DNA of 36,253 nucleotides from Schoenoplectus triqueter (lineage: Eukaryota > Streptophyta > Magnoliopsida > Poales > Cyperaceae): positions 1 through 36,253 of the forward strand of contig CAXKVV010001284.1 of NCBI GenBank assembly GCA_964058805.1, in the 5' to 3' direction. A program made the position numbers and the translations under genes. Within the stretch, counting starts at the first letter, position 1; every line of letters begins with the position of its first letter. Positions 20,874-31,690 of this stretch are shown here, in pieces. Below the pieces are notes generated by a model. That model was given only the letters and a program-made list of their open reading frames with translations. It searched no databases and was not told where the DNA came from.

Positions 20874-20877
<4 letters not shown>
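20488..20877. mobile_element. Hairpin MITE-like element, subfamily C, with 26-bp perfect terminal inverted repeats
   Basis: Positions 20488-20513 (AGTTTGTCTATTGTGCTTCC plus AGTAGC) are the exact reverse complement of 20852-20877. The arms continue to pair inward, for example TTTACTATGCTTAATGAATT near 20629 against AATTATTAAGCATAGTAAAC near 20706. Both sides lie in (TA)n. It is non-coding, and it shares the GCTCAATAA ... AATCTTATAG core with subfamily B. Confidence 0.85.

Positions 20878-20924
<47 letters not shown>
20878..20924. repeat. (TA)n microsatellite
   Basis: An uninterrupted TA dinucleotide run forms the right flank of the subfamily C hairpin element. Confidence 0.95.
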
Positions 20925-20930
<6 letters not shown>

Positions 20931-21425
20931 CTTATAAATTGATTATGTTTCAAAATATAATTTATACGTTATTTCTGTCCCATTAAAGATCATTAAATTT
21001 CATACTTACCATGATCCCGATTAAATAGTTTTTTTAATAGACCATTAAATAACACCTGAAATTTATATGAAATTTAAAAATGCAATTAATCAATAAATTT
21101 AAAATTAAATCTATAAATATTTTTATTTTTATAATTTTTAATTTTCTTTCGAACTTTTAAAATCTTCTTATTAAGTTCATCAAAATAAGCAAGATAAAAA
21201 GATATCGCCCCTTTCTTGTAAGTATCGAATGTCGTTAGAAAAAAATTCTCGGCATTGAAAGATTGTACATTTTCGTTGCTCATAATTTTTTTTACTTGTA
21301 CTAAAGTACTGATGATGTTATTTTGAAAATGAATAACTTTTAGTATTTAAATGGGATTTATGGACATCTCACACTAAACTGGTTGGGGTGAATTTTTCTG
21401 GACACAATGATGTGAAAAAAAAAGA
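20925..21425. other. AT-rich intergenic spacer; nothing recognised
   Basis: No repeat partner or domain-bearing frame is seen. A 65-codon reverse-strand frame at 21086-21283 is Lys/Asn/Phe-rich, has no recognised motif and is probably chance. Confidence 0.5.
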
Positions 21426-22692
21426 GAGGGAATTCGCAATTTCGTTCTACTAAGTTAGTTTCTAAATTTTTAAGTATATCAAGTTGGTTCTTGAACCTTT
21501 TAAAAAGCACGAAATTAGTTCTTGAATTATTTTATAAAAATCAAATGGATCCTTGAATTTTAAATTGCATCAAGCAAATCCTTAAAGAACTAATTTGTTC
21601 CTTAAATTTTCAAAAAATAAAAGGGTCTAAACTAGTCCTTTCTATAAATGGATATTATTTTTTATTTTTTAAGGTTAAAATAAAAAGTTATCGATCGATT
21701 GGTATTAGTTTTTTGGATCTCAGGTCAATCGATATTATCCGATCCGTAAGACTGTCAATCGATCGGATTCATAGCGGATTCGAATTTGAATCTTATAAGA
21801 TCCAAATGCGGATTCATTATACTAGATGGATCATTTTATAGAATCCATACGTGACTCCATTTGTGCAGATTTGAATTAAATTTTCAGATTATGGATATCC
21901 ATTGACAGCCCTACCGACCAGACTTAAGCCATACTGATCTAGTTCGACTCAAACCCGTCTCGACCCGTCACTCGATATCGAGTCAGTTTTAGGTAGAATT
22001 GACAATCAGGCGGGTTGGGTCAGGGTCGAGTTCGGACAGGTCAGGTCGGGTTGGATCATGTCCGATCAATTTAATCTTCTGAAATAAATTCGGTCAGGTT
22101 ATGATGAACCCGACCTTATTTCTTTCAGAAGATCAAACTAACCCGGTCGGACCCACTCGATCCTTAACCCGAACCAACCCGAGCTAACCTGCCTAATTGC
22201 CAACTCTACATAAAAATGACCCGATATCAAGTGATGGGCTGGGTTCGGTGTCTGATCAAGTCCGTGTCAGACCAGATCAGTTTGATTCTTTAAGAAGTCA
22301 GGTCGGATTCAGGTCTGGATGGGTCGGATAATATCAATCGACCCGTGATTCAAAAAAGTTTATACCGATTGACGCAAAACTGACCTGTCACCTGATAACT
22401 TTTTATTTTCTTTTTAACCTTAGAAAACAAAAAAATAATATTAATTTAAAGTTCAAGATCAGTTTAGATTTTTTTTTGAAAGTTTAGAGACCAAATTAAT
22501 TCTTATATTGAAATTTCTAGAATTTATTTGATACAATTTAATGTATTTGATACAATTATTTTTTATGAAGTAGTTCAAGGACTAATTTTTATTTATTTTT
22601 AAATAATTTAAGGACCAACTTAATACAATTAAAAGTTCAGGAACTAATTTATTTTTTATTGAATATTTAAGGACCAAATAGTGAATTCCCTC
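21426..22692. mobile_element. 1.27-kb palindromic foldback element
   Basis: The ends are inverted: GAGGGAATTCGC (21426) and GTGAATTCCCTC (ending 22692). Successive blocks pair inward: TAAGTTGGTTC-type words against GGACCAACTTAA, AAAATAAAAAGTTATCGAT against TGATAACTTTTTATTTTC, GGTCAATCGATATTATCCGA against TCGGATAATATCAATCGACC, and TCGATATCGAGTCA against TGACCCGATATCAAG. The GC-rich centre has its own stem, TAATCTTCTGAAATAAATTC against its near complement at ~22117-22138. There is no transposase frame. The architecture fits a plant foldback or long-TIR Mutator-like non-autonomous element. Confidence 0.8.
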
Positions 22693-23034
22693 AAAAAAAT
22701 ATATAAAAATGAGAGATTCTTTGTCTAATTTGAGGAAAGTTAGATTCTGATATATAAATAGGTTTGTCTATTGTCTTATATCTTGATTGAGATTTTTAAT
22801 TATGCTTTTTTTGGCCAATCTAACTAAAACTTTCTTCAATTTATTATTGTATTATTAGTTTATTTTTCTATTGATGTATATGATATAAGTCTAATTCATA
22901 CCTCTTCTTTAACTGATATTGAAATTTTTACTGCCGTACGTGCAGTTTTCTTTCTTTTTTTCTCCTTTTTCTTTCTTTTTGTGAACCTCGCTCTTGAAGA
23001 CTAGTTTGGATCTATGAATGACCAATAAGACTAA
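22693..23034. other. Short intergenic spacer; nothing recognised
   Basis: AT-rich with C/T-rich runs near 22955-22980. No gene or clear repeat. Confidence 0.5.
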
Positions 23035-24828
23035 CTTAACTCGTGCTCGTGCTCGAGCCATTTTGGCTTGAGCTATTCTGACTCGATGATTATTAAGCTG
23101 AGTTCGTGTTTACAATGGCTCGCTCAAAACTCGCTCGATAGCTCGAAAAATATATAGATATATAAAATGAATTTTCGCCAGACTCCTCACTCGTGACTCT
23201 TAAGTCTTAACCTAACACTAAACTCTCGTCCCTCGCCACACTTCCTGGTTCCTATCGTCAAAGCTCAAAAGCCTAAATAATTCCTATCATCAAATTCCGG
23301 CATGGCATGGTCACCCGCTTCAATCTAGCGACCGACGAGTCACGAGTGGCTTATCTCTCCCTCCGTTGTCAAGTCATGAGTGTCTTATCTCTGACCTCCG
23401 CTGTTGCACAGACACGCACCACCAGGTCCACCACAACTCACACGCGGCGTGCCACAATTGCTCCTTAGTCCTCTCAGATAACAACTCGAACTCTGACAAT
23501 ATACAACTGGTAAAATCTTTCTTCTGTTGAACTGACCTTGTATGAACTCCTACACTGTCTCTTCCTTCACTGATAATTTTTTTTAACTCGTACCAGATTG
23601 GTATCCTATGAAGTAAAAAAATAACAATTAGACAATAGTTTCATCAATTGAGCCTCTAAGGGATATTATTTTTTTAAGATTAATCTGAATCACTCCGAAG
23701 AAAAGCTAAATGAGAATACATTGTTATTGTAAACGTTTGAATTATTTTTTCTTTAACATGAATTATACCAAATGTTGTGCTGATAAGCATTCCCTATCAA
23801 AGTCCCACTTTCTGGCAAAAAACAAAATCTCAAAATTCTAAACAACTGATTATCAATTTACAAAGATCTAAGGAAATTATACCAGTAAATCAATGACTCC
23901 AGCACCATCTCTATATGTACTTACGTACCAAACTCCAGTACCTATGGTACCTATGCTTTACAAATGATTTATATATATTTGTATATTTGTATATTCTAAT
24001 AAGGACAATGAATAATACAAATGATTTATATATTGGGAGTACTGAGTACTCCATTTCTTTTCTTTTCTAAAAAAATGAGGTTTATGTGCAATGGTTATGG
24101 TTGGGTTTATATGCCATATATTGATATGAAAAATTATAATGGTATATTGGTACTGGGGGCACACAAATTAAAATGAAGATAATTTTTATTTTTAACATTA
24201 TAAAGCTTGACTGTTGTTCATATATTGATATCAATAATTACAATGGTTATGGTTGGCTTAACTGTTGTTATATTTCAACCGACCTTCTCATTTCAGCTAC
24301 TGCTGCTAGGATAATATGGACTATCGTTGTATTTCAATCGACCTTCTCATTTAGACTGTTTTAATTATGACTGTTGTATTGTATGTGACTAAAACTGTTG
24401 TTGTAATATTGTTTTGAACTGTTGTTGTTATGTTATATTTATGATCTGAAGTCTGAACTGTTGTTGTTATGTTATGTTTTTTCGTTCGATGTCATTTTGT
24501 TCAACTTTATCAAAAATGAAATTGTGGAAATTAGATTTTTGGTTTGTTAGTTAACGACAAATTAACAACAAGTATGTGTGAAGCTTAATTAAGTTAACTA
24601 AAAATGATCAAAATGAAATAACTAATTAACTATATTTCATTAAATAGAGATGCCAGATTATTTTGTTGTAAAATTATATAAAAGAAAATATAAATTAACT
24701 AAAATTTTGAGAATATTTATTTAAAATTATATGAAAGTAAATTAGTCTTATGAAATATAACAAGATCAAAATGACCAGTTTTTATGCTATCGAATTTACG
24801 CTCACTCGAACTCGACTCGTTTGCGGTC
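23035..24828. mobile_element. Possible decayed DNA-transposon remnant (CTCG-rich ends)
   Basis: The left part has repeated CTCG/CGAGC words (CTCGTGCTCGTGCTCGAGCC at 23040, GGCTCGCTCAAAACTCGCTC near 23118). The right part ends CACTCGAACTCGACTCGTTT near 24803. Subterminal CTCG repeats of this kind are common in plant hAT-like elements. The interior has a GC-richer 5' UTR-like stretch (23160-23520) and short repeats such as GACCTTCTCATTT (~24280, ~24340) and GAACTGTTGTTGTTATGTTA (~24417, ~24455). No transposase is detectable and the ends are not exact inverted repeats, so this is tentative. Confidence 0.28.
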
Positions 24829-25026
24829 CTAACCAGTTCTAAAGGTTAGAATTTAGAATCAGTTATTTGAAATAATCGACTTTAAATATCTCATTTAGCA
24901 CCTCATTTTAGCGCGTATTTTTAAAATATTTAGCACCGTATGGTTTTAGAACCGGTTATATACTGATTATATAATCGGTGCTAAATTCTTTATATAATCT
25001 GTTCTAAAATATTTTTTGTGGCAGTG
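24829..25026 (-). mobile_element. CACTA-like transposon end fragment
   Basis: Read on the minus strand from 25026 the sequence begins CACTGCCACAAAAAATATTT, followed by repeats of a TTCTAAAACC / ACCGGTTCTAAAACC type. TTTAGCACCG (24929-24938) and CGGTGCTAAA (24976-24985) are perfect inverted copies. Short subterminal repeats behind a CACTR terminus are characteristic of En/Spm (CACTA) elements. The opposite terminus is not found, so this is a fragment. Confidence 0.4.
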
Positions 25027-28000
25027 AGAAAATTACATTGCAGATATTAGTTTTATATTCATTTTTCATAATCAAAATCTGTCCTAATTCTATTATTAAA
25101 TTTATGCGAGGGAACTTAAGCCGAACTTTCATGGCTGCGTTACAAAACAATACACCTCATCTAGTCTCCAGAATTTATTTTGATGTGACGTGTCGGGTCA
25201 CTCAAGTGGAAATTAAAAAGAAGAAGAAGAAGAGATATATGAAAGAAGAGAATCTGGCCTCTTCAAAGGAAAAGGAACAATGATATAATCCACAACTTTT
25301 ATATGATTAAGTGGCTGCCACGCATTGCTAGAATCTCTTTATTTATTTATTTTTGCCAAATGATATAATCTCTTTATTTACTGAATCGGTGTTAGGCGGC
25401 ACTATTGTATATATTAGGATGACACATCAACAGAAAATTGATGACAACTTGCTCTTAATTTTTCTTAAAATAATTAGTACATAAAATTTAGCAGAAACTT
25501 CTGGATTGAACTTGATATTATTATTTTACGCTGACTTCTGTACAAGAAAGCTTCAAAGCTGACTTGGACCGAAGAATTCCAAATTTCCAATTATCAGAAT
25601 AAAAATGAGACCAAGGTAGCACGAGCGGTAAGTTGGTCCAACTACCTGCTGAAAAGCGGAACTATGATTCAGTAAATTTTAATATAATAAAAAATAATGA
25701 AAGAAAGAAATAAAATATGTATGTGGTGGACGGGTTATCCGGATTCCGAAGTTATTCAAACAGTCCAGCCTATACATGATCCAATTAAAAAAAAAAGAGA
25801 AGTTTTTTTTAATATCATTATTTTTGTGTGCTACTATATATTATTAATTTATTTTTTAATTTATATTTTAAAATTTAAAATTGAAATTGAAACTATTAAT
25901 ATTGTTAATTTTCACGGTAGATGTATGCTCATAAAATTTTATTATTTTTGAAGTTCATTTCATATTAAATCAAATGATAACAAAATGAATACATAAAAAT
26001 TAATCAATCTTAAATAACTACATTCATTCACAAAACAACTATATGATAACAAATTGTAAATTTCGGCATTAGAGATTTTGATCATTGTTCCTCCAAGGTA
26101 GTATCTGATAAGTGACTTTATCGCACTATTGATTCTTTAAATCAATAAAGTTACATATTAACATTGTACAAATTAAAAGGTTCTTATATTGGTTAGAAGT
26201 TAGAACCGTGATATTCATTTTATTTTAAAACGATGGACGCTCTTTTCATTATTGTGAAATATGTTACTGAAGAGACTTGACATTCAATATTGTCTCAAAA
26301 AATATATATTTTTATTTATTTATTGTGGAAAATAGCTTAGGTATATCTAACATATATATTTTGGATGTCCTTTATAAGAATAGAAAATGGACGTCCTGCT
26401 GAGGCGATCCATGTGTCATCTGAGACTGTATAAATTTATTTATTTATTTCCTTTTGAGAGAAAGCATAACTTCATTCTTTTATATCATTAGTCGTGAAGG
26501 TTATTGCAATTTTGGCGTTTTGCTATGTAAATTTATTCATTATCAATGTATCATTTTTTTCGTGTCTCAAAAGTCAAAAACTAGGAATTAGTTTGAATGT
26601 CACAAGATTTGAAAACTATGAAACAGTTTGAATGTTATAAAAGTAAAAACTAGGGAATATTTTGAATATTAAAATTTCTTGGCAGCCTCTGCCAAGCATT
26701 AAAGAAGTTTAAATATTACAAAAGTTAACCAAATGGTAAATTGTCTTTCAAGGCATAGAACAAGTGGTAACCAGAAACTTCATAGATATAACTATTGTCT
26801 TTTTCAGAAAATCCAAATTTAATTGGTCGGTATTACGTTCTAACTTATGCACTAAGAAAAGAAGAATGTTTTTTTTTTCAAGTGGTTAATTGGTCGCCAT
26901 TTCATCCAAGAAAGACAGAAAATTGGGATGGAATATTCAAAATAATTCGGACAAGTTAGGCTCTGTCTCCCGTCCACAGTTCATCTATTCTAAAAGTGCA
27001 CGTTAGTAACTCATTTATATCATTTTTTTTCTTTCTGCTCTCTAAATAATTATAGCCGTTATTTTTGGCAATTCCGTTAAAAGTATGAATTGTGAAAAGA
27101 GCAGCAAACACAATGACAGCCACGACACGCAGAGAAGATCAGAAGAGACATCAGAAACCACTATTAATTGGCCTCCTTGTCACTAAGTGTTGTACAAACA
27201 CCACCTTCTGTGTTCTCTTGCCGAAGCCCTTGTCGAGTCTCCAGTAATGACGATTGGCTAATGTTGGAGAAACAAAGAGACCATACTAATTTGTCACATT
27301 TTTAATTGGTTAATAATCACTAAACCGTTTTTTCTTTTTACAAAACTTGCAAGTATGGCTATGATAACGATTCAAATATAATATTTATTTAAGTAGAGTT
27401 TGAAAAATGTGACACATCATGAAAAAATAGCGTCTCTTAATCATATGATGTGCTATAAAAAGAAAGTATATTTCAAGGACATTTTAAACAATCTTCATTT
27501 GACTTGTATCATAATGGCATTTGATTAAGAGGAAGTAGAGTTTGAAAAGACTGTATATTGCTTGAAAGAAATATTTTCTTGTTATTATTATTGTTCAACT
27601 TTGGTAAGGAAGAATATCTTCTACAATAATAATATTATTTCCATTTATTAGACGACTACCATTTTATTTTTGCCCCGCCGTTGAAAAAAAAAATCACATT
27701 GTTAATTAATTTATTAATTTCTTACTTAATATGAAACATAATTAATTATTTAAGGGCATTTTCCTTAGAGATAGCACGAAAGCAAAATTAATTGCTGACC
27801 CCAACAAACTTTCTTCTCTAAGACTAACAGCCAAGGAAGAAGTAAACAAGAGGAAGGATCATATATAAAAGCCACATTTTTAAGCTATATCTATATCTAT
27901 ACTTTATTATAAAGAGTATATTGGAGGCGTCCATTTGCTCAATGTTTGATATAAGTGAAATGTTATATATACCCTTATAAAAATAGAGAGTGTAATGATC

Positions 28001-29003
28001 AAAATAGATTTTTTTTTTTAAGTTCTAATTGTGCGTCTATGATAAAGATAAATATCAAAACTTCTCAAAAACTTCAAATGTGTTGGATGTAAAGTTATTT
28101 TTGACATAAATAATATTTATGTTTCTTTTTCTGTATCAAAATAAAATTAATTAAGCAGCAAAATTCATGAAAAATGTACAAAAACACTAGGTACAGATAT
28201 ACTGGCCACTTATATAATATTTATCCCGTTAAGAATTAAGATAAACCCTGTGAATGTGAATGGCATGGGTTCGTTGCTAGTACTATTAAATGTGCGTAAA
28301 TATCATATATTTTACTCCGTCCATTAAAATTCAACCTGTATCTAATTAAAATAAAATATTAATCTATTAACTTTAGGCTAATTGAGCTGGATGAGTAGGT
28401 TAAGATTGTTGTTTACATTCCTTAACAAAAAAAAAATCAAGAGATATGTTGACTAAAAACGTCTACTAATAGCTAGGAGATAAATATCCACTTATTATTA
28501 TTATAATAATTACTTTTGGTATTCAATATTATCCGCTTACCGTTAGAATGTTAGGCATGGTCAAGAGAGAGCAAATACTTCATTCTCTGTATCCATGCAA
28601 CAAATAACACAAAAAACACATTGTTCTAATAATCTAATGAGGGGTATTTGGTCAATAGAAGAAAAGAAGAGATTCTATGTTCGGATGAATCGCACGTTAA
28701 ATTGAAATAGCTTGAAGAATAGAGAAATTTACTGTAACCTCATTATATTGGGTAAGTTCAGATGGTACTAAATTTTGTGCGAAGTGATATAGTATATTCA
28801 AATTTCGAAAGAAATATAGAAAAATAATATACATCAAAGGTTATTGAGGATGAGGACCAAAGATGATGTGATCAATGAGAAAAGCAGGAAGGAAAAAAAA
28901 GCCCATAAAGGAAGGAGAAAGAAGGCCTGTGTAACCTGCTCACCTAAAAATAAAAATAAAAAGGCTAAAAGTCCAATTTGACCCTTTTTCTCTTGGAAAC
29001 GAC
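25027..29003. other. Intergenic and distal upstream region of the complete CCD4 gene; no gene seen
   Basis: About 4 kb of AT-rich DNA with only short, low-complexity frames. At ~25616-25675 a GGTAGCACGAGCGGTAAGTT stretch resembles a tRNA-derived SINE head, but no B box follows. Near 27895, TCTATACTTTATTATAAAGA resembles a Helitron 5' end, without a matching 3' end. The last ~2 kb is likely to include the distal CCD4 promoter, but no enhancer can be identified by eye. Confidence 0.5.
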
Positions 29004-29009
29004 CACGTG
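29004..29009 (+). promoter_or_regulatory. G-box (CACGTG) upstream of CCD4
   Basis: CACGTG within the palindrome CCACGTGG at 29003-29010, 87 bp upstream of the TATA box. G-boxes bind plant bZIP and bHLH factors such as HY5, PIF and ABF proteins. This makes light or ABA control plausible, but that is inference from the motif only. Confidence 0.6.
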
Positions 29010-29090
29010 GGCTACGCCAAAGTTGTCAACATGTCAATGCGTAAGTGCCTTCGTTCAATCCTCCCTCCTTTTCTCCCTTCCCCAAGCTCC

Positions 29091-29098
29091 TATATAAA
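29091..29098 (+). promoter_or_regulatory. TATA box of CCD4
   Basis: TATATAAA in the context CTCCTATATAAATGC, 174 bp upstream of the CCD4 start codon. Transcription would be expected to begin ~25-35 bp downstream (about 29120-29135), giving a 5' leader of ~140-150 nt. Confidence 0.7.
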
Positions 29099-29179
29099 TG
29101 CAACACCACACTTGAAATTACATCATCTCTTCCCCCTTCCACTCAACAGAGCCACTCAAAAGTATACCATACAATCTGC

Positions 29180-29197
29180 CTCTCTCTCTCTCTCTTT
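29180..29197 (+). promoter_or_regulatory. (CT)n tract in the CCD4 leader
   Basis: A CTCTCTCTCTCTCTCTTTT-type pyrimidine run lies between the TATA box and the ATG. CT-rich leaders are common in plant genes. It supports the assignment of this segment as 5' UTR. Confidence 0.6.
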
Positions 29198-29271
29198 TAC
29201 AGATAACATACAAAAAGAAGTGTGTAAACCTTCAAACACACTTCAGCAAAAGAGAAGGAAAAACTGGAGCT

Positions 29272-31095
29272 ATGGCTTCCAATTCAATATCTTTCTCATC
29301 TGCTACTAACAGAACGATACATCAAATAAAACCCAATAGAAGTTCAAATAACCATTTAAGCTCAAATTGCCCGAATTCGATTAGAATTCCAGGAAAATCG
29401 GTTAGCCCAACACCAGTGGGTCTTCACTGCCCGCCGGTCCCAGAGTCCCCTTCGTACACGTCTTCACCATACATCCAGACACAATCAATACCTATTCATA
29501 CGAAAAAGCTGAACCAAAGAACAGAACCTGCCACCGGACCCAATTGGACCCTTTTCCAACAGTTGGCGGCAACAGCATTCGACACAATTGAGGATGCCTT
29601 CATATCAAATGTCCTTGAGAAATCCTTGCCTTTGCCGAAAACTGCTGACCCGGCGGTTCAGATAGCGGGCAACTTCGCACCAGTAAGAGAGCAACCACCG
29701 AAGCATAACCTCCCTGTAATAGGTGTGATCCCGTCATCTATTAACGGGGTGTACGTGCGAAATGGTGCGAACCCTTACATGGAACCCACTGCTGGCCACC
29801 ACCTTTTTGATGGTGATGGTATGGTTCATGCTGTCTCAATCGGAAATGGCAAGGCATCATATGCTTGCCGGTTTACAGAGACAAACAGATTACGACAGGA
29901 GCGGGTCATTGGCCGTCCTGTCTTTCCTAAGGCAATTGGTGAATTACATGGACACTCAGGCATTGCACGCCTCCTCTTGTTCGGTGCCCGATGTCTATGT
30001 GGCCTGCTGGACCCCTCACATGGAACTGGTGTGGCAAATGCCGGTCTCATTTATTACAACAACAGGCTCCTTGCCATGTCAGAGGATGATCTCCCATACC
30101 ATGTGCACATAACTCCCACCGGTGACCTTGAGACTGTTGGCCAGCATGATTTCGATGGGCAATTGAGCACTGCCATGATCGCTCACCCGAAAGTTGACCC
30201 AGTATCAAAGGAAATGTTTTCTCTCAGCTATGATGTGATCAACAAGCCTTACCTCAAGTACTTCCACATCTCTCCTGAAGGGAACAAATCACTTGACATG
30301 GAGATACCACTCAATGAGCCAACGATGATACACGACTTTGCAATCACGGAGAATAACATAATTGTCCCGGATCAGCAAGTCGTTTTTAAGCTGCAGGAGA
30401 TGATTCGAGGAGGGTCACCTGTGGTTTTCGACAAGGAAAAGGTGTCTCGATTTGGGATTTTACCGAAATATGCCTCCGATGCCTCTGAGATGAGATGGGT
30501 TGATGTGCCTGACTGCTTCTGCTTCCATTTTTGGAATGCATGGGAGGAGCCCGAGTCCGATGAAATTGTGGTGATTGGTTCTTGCATGACACCTGCTGAC
30601 TCGATTTTCAACGAATCTGAAATAATGTTAAAATCGGTGCTGACAGAGATCAGGCTTAACCTGAGAACTGGTACATCAACCCGCCGACCGGTACTATCTT
30701 CAACCGATGACATGAACCTGGAGGTTGGTATGGTGAACAAAAACAAGTTGGGGAGAAAATCCAGGTATGCATACTTAGCGATAGCCGAGCCATGGCCTAA
30801 GGTATCGGGCTTTGCAAAAGTCGACCTCTTAATGGGAAATATACACAGGTTTATGTACGGTGAATCCAAATTCGGTGGCGAGCCGTACTTTCTGTCATGT
30901 GAATCAAATTCAGGAAGGGAGGATGATGGCTACATTCTATCATATGTGCATGATGAGCAAGCATCAGAATCAGAGCTGCTTATCATTAATGCTACTGACA
31001 TGAGGCTAGAGGCAACCGTGAAGTTACCGTCTCGTGTGCCGTATGGTTTTCATGGTACCTTCATCGAATCCAAAGAGTTGGAGACACAAGCTTAG
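29272..31095 (+). CDS. CCD4: Carotenoid cleavage dioxygenase 4, complete and intronless (607 aa)
   Basis: This is a non-haem iron(II) dioxygenase of the carotenoid oxygenase (RPE65/NCED/CCD) family. CCD4 members cleave carotenoids, often at the 9,10 or 9',10' bond, into apocarotenoids in plastids, typically plastoglobules. Residues 1 to ~50 are Ser/Asn/Pro rich without acidic residues, as in a chloroplast transit peptide. The propeller follows from ~120 to the end. Iron ligands are visible at H305 (MIAHPKVDP), H354 (MIHDFAITE), H419 ([10 protein letters not shown]) and H594 (YGFHGTF). Second-shell glutamates are E271 (MSEDDLPY), E484 (NLEVGMV) and E537 (GGEPYF). Length is usual for CCD4. The chosen ATG is in a GAGCTATGGCT context with a TATA box 174 bp upstream. 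All catalytic residues are intact. The closest relative in the window is the fragment at 1-150. NCED is less likely given CCD4-type motifs such as [16 protein letters not shown]. The substrate cannot be read from the sequence. Confidence 0.97.
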   Translation: MASNSISFSSATNRTIHQIKPNRSSNNHLSSNCPNSIRIPGKSVSPTPVGLHCPPVPESPSYTSSPYIQTQSIPIHTKKLNQRTEPATGPNWTLFQQLAATAFDTIEDAFISNVLEKSLPLPKTADPAVQIAGNFAPVREQPPKHNLPVIGVIPSSINGVYVRNGANPYMEPTAGHHLFDGDGMVHAVSIGNGKASYACRFTETNRLRQERVIGRPVFPKAIGELHGHSGIARLLLFGARCLCGLLDPSHGTGVANAGLIYYNNRLLAMSEDDLPYHVHITPTGDLETVGQHDFDGQLSTAMIAHPKVDPVSKEMFSLSYDVINKPYLKYFHISPEGNKSLDMEIPLNEPTMIHDFAITENNIIVPDQQVVFKLQEMIRGGSPVVFDKEKVSRFGILPKYASDASEMRWVDVPDCFCFHFWNAWEEPESDEIVVIGSCMTPADSIFNESEIMLKSVLTEIRLNLRTGTSTRRPVLSSTDDMNLEVGMVNKNKLGRKSRYAYLAIAEPWPKVSGFAKVDLLMGNIHRFMYGESKFGGEPYFLSCESNSGREDDGYILSYVHDEQASESELLIINATDMRLEATVKLPSRVPYGFHGTFIESKELETQA

Positions 31096-31690
31096 TGTAA
31101 GGGAAATCAATCAAACTTATGGAATTAACAGAGGGAGCTAATTATAAAGGAGGTCGCCGGATTTTCCAAAATTGGTGTATAGGATAATTCTTTTGTTTTT
31201 TCTATAATTCTTGTTAGTTAATATAGAAATAACAGAGAGAGAAAGCTTGCAACTTTTTAGATGCATGGTTATAGCTCGGTTGAGGAGAGGCTACAGTTCT
31301 TTAGATTCTGTTTATTCTTTATTTATTTTTTTTCTTTCATATTAATTTGTTCTCCTGCGGTTGACAAAGGTAGTGATGGAGATGGGTTTTCTATAAGGAG
31401 CGGTGTGTCCCAAGGATTTGGGACTAATTTTTTTTTTATCCGTCAAATTAGTGTTATTTCATTAATTGATGTAATTCATTTTTAATCTTATATTTTATTT
31501 TAATCTCAATACTGATTCGACGGGTAAAATAAGACACCCTCCGATTCCTTTCTTATATTGTACTGGTACAGTCGAAATGCATTATGTAACTTCTCTTGTA
31601 TTCTGCTTCTTCCTCTGTTCTTTGGAGTTTGAACGGTGTGTAACTAACACAATTAGATTCTTTTTTGCCATCTGTTCAATAAACATAGAT
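31096..31690 (+). other. Probable CCD4 3' UTR and downstream flank
   Basis: The first ~160 bases resemble the 3' flank of the copy at 1-150 (a T-rich tract, then an AGCTTG-like word, then CTTTTT), so this part was included in the gene duplication. A 74-codon frame at 31261-31485 has no recognised motif and is treated as chance. Confidence 0.5.
31678..31683 (+). terminator. Candidate polyadenylation signal AATAAA
   Basis: AATAAA lies 583 bp after the CCD4 stop. Plant poly(A) signals are loose, and nearer AT-rich variants (for example around 31215-31230) are equally possible, so this is weak. Confidence 0.2.

Noticed and set aside
25616..25675. tRNA-like or SINE-like stretch (GGTAGCACGAGCGGTAAGTT)
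   Set aside because: There is no B box or cloverleaf; too degenerate to list as an RNA gene.
27895..28275. Possible Helitron from TCTATACTTTATTATAAAGA to GCTAGT
   Set aside because: The ends loosely fit, but no subterminal hairpin precedes the CTAGT and no A-T insertion-site evidence exists.
29007..29309. 100-codon frame overlapping the CCD4 start
   Set aside because: It starts upstream of the TATA box and ends in the transit-peptide region in another frame; not plausible as a translated gene.
30372..30869. 165-codon open frame antisense to CCD4
   Set aside because: It is a shadow of the CCD4 codon pattern on the opposite strand; the sense frame explains it fully.
29272..31095. Intronless CCD4 as a processed retrocopy
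   Set aside because: It has its own G-box, TATA box and leader, has no poly(A) tail scar or target duplication, and intronless CCD4 genes occur normally in plants.
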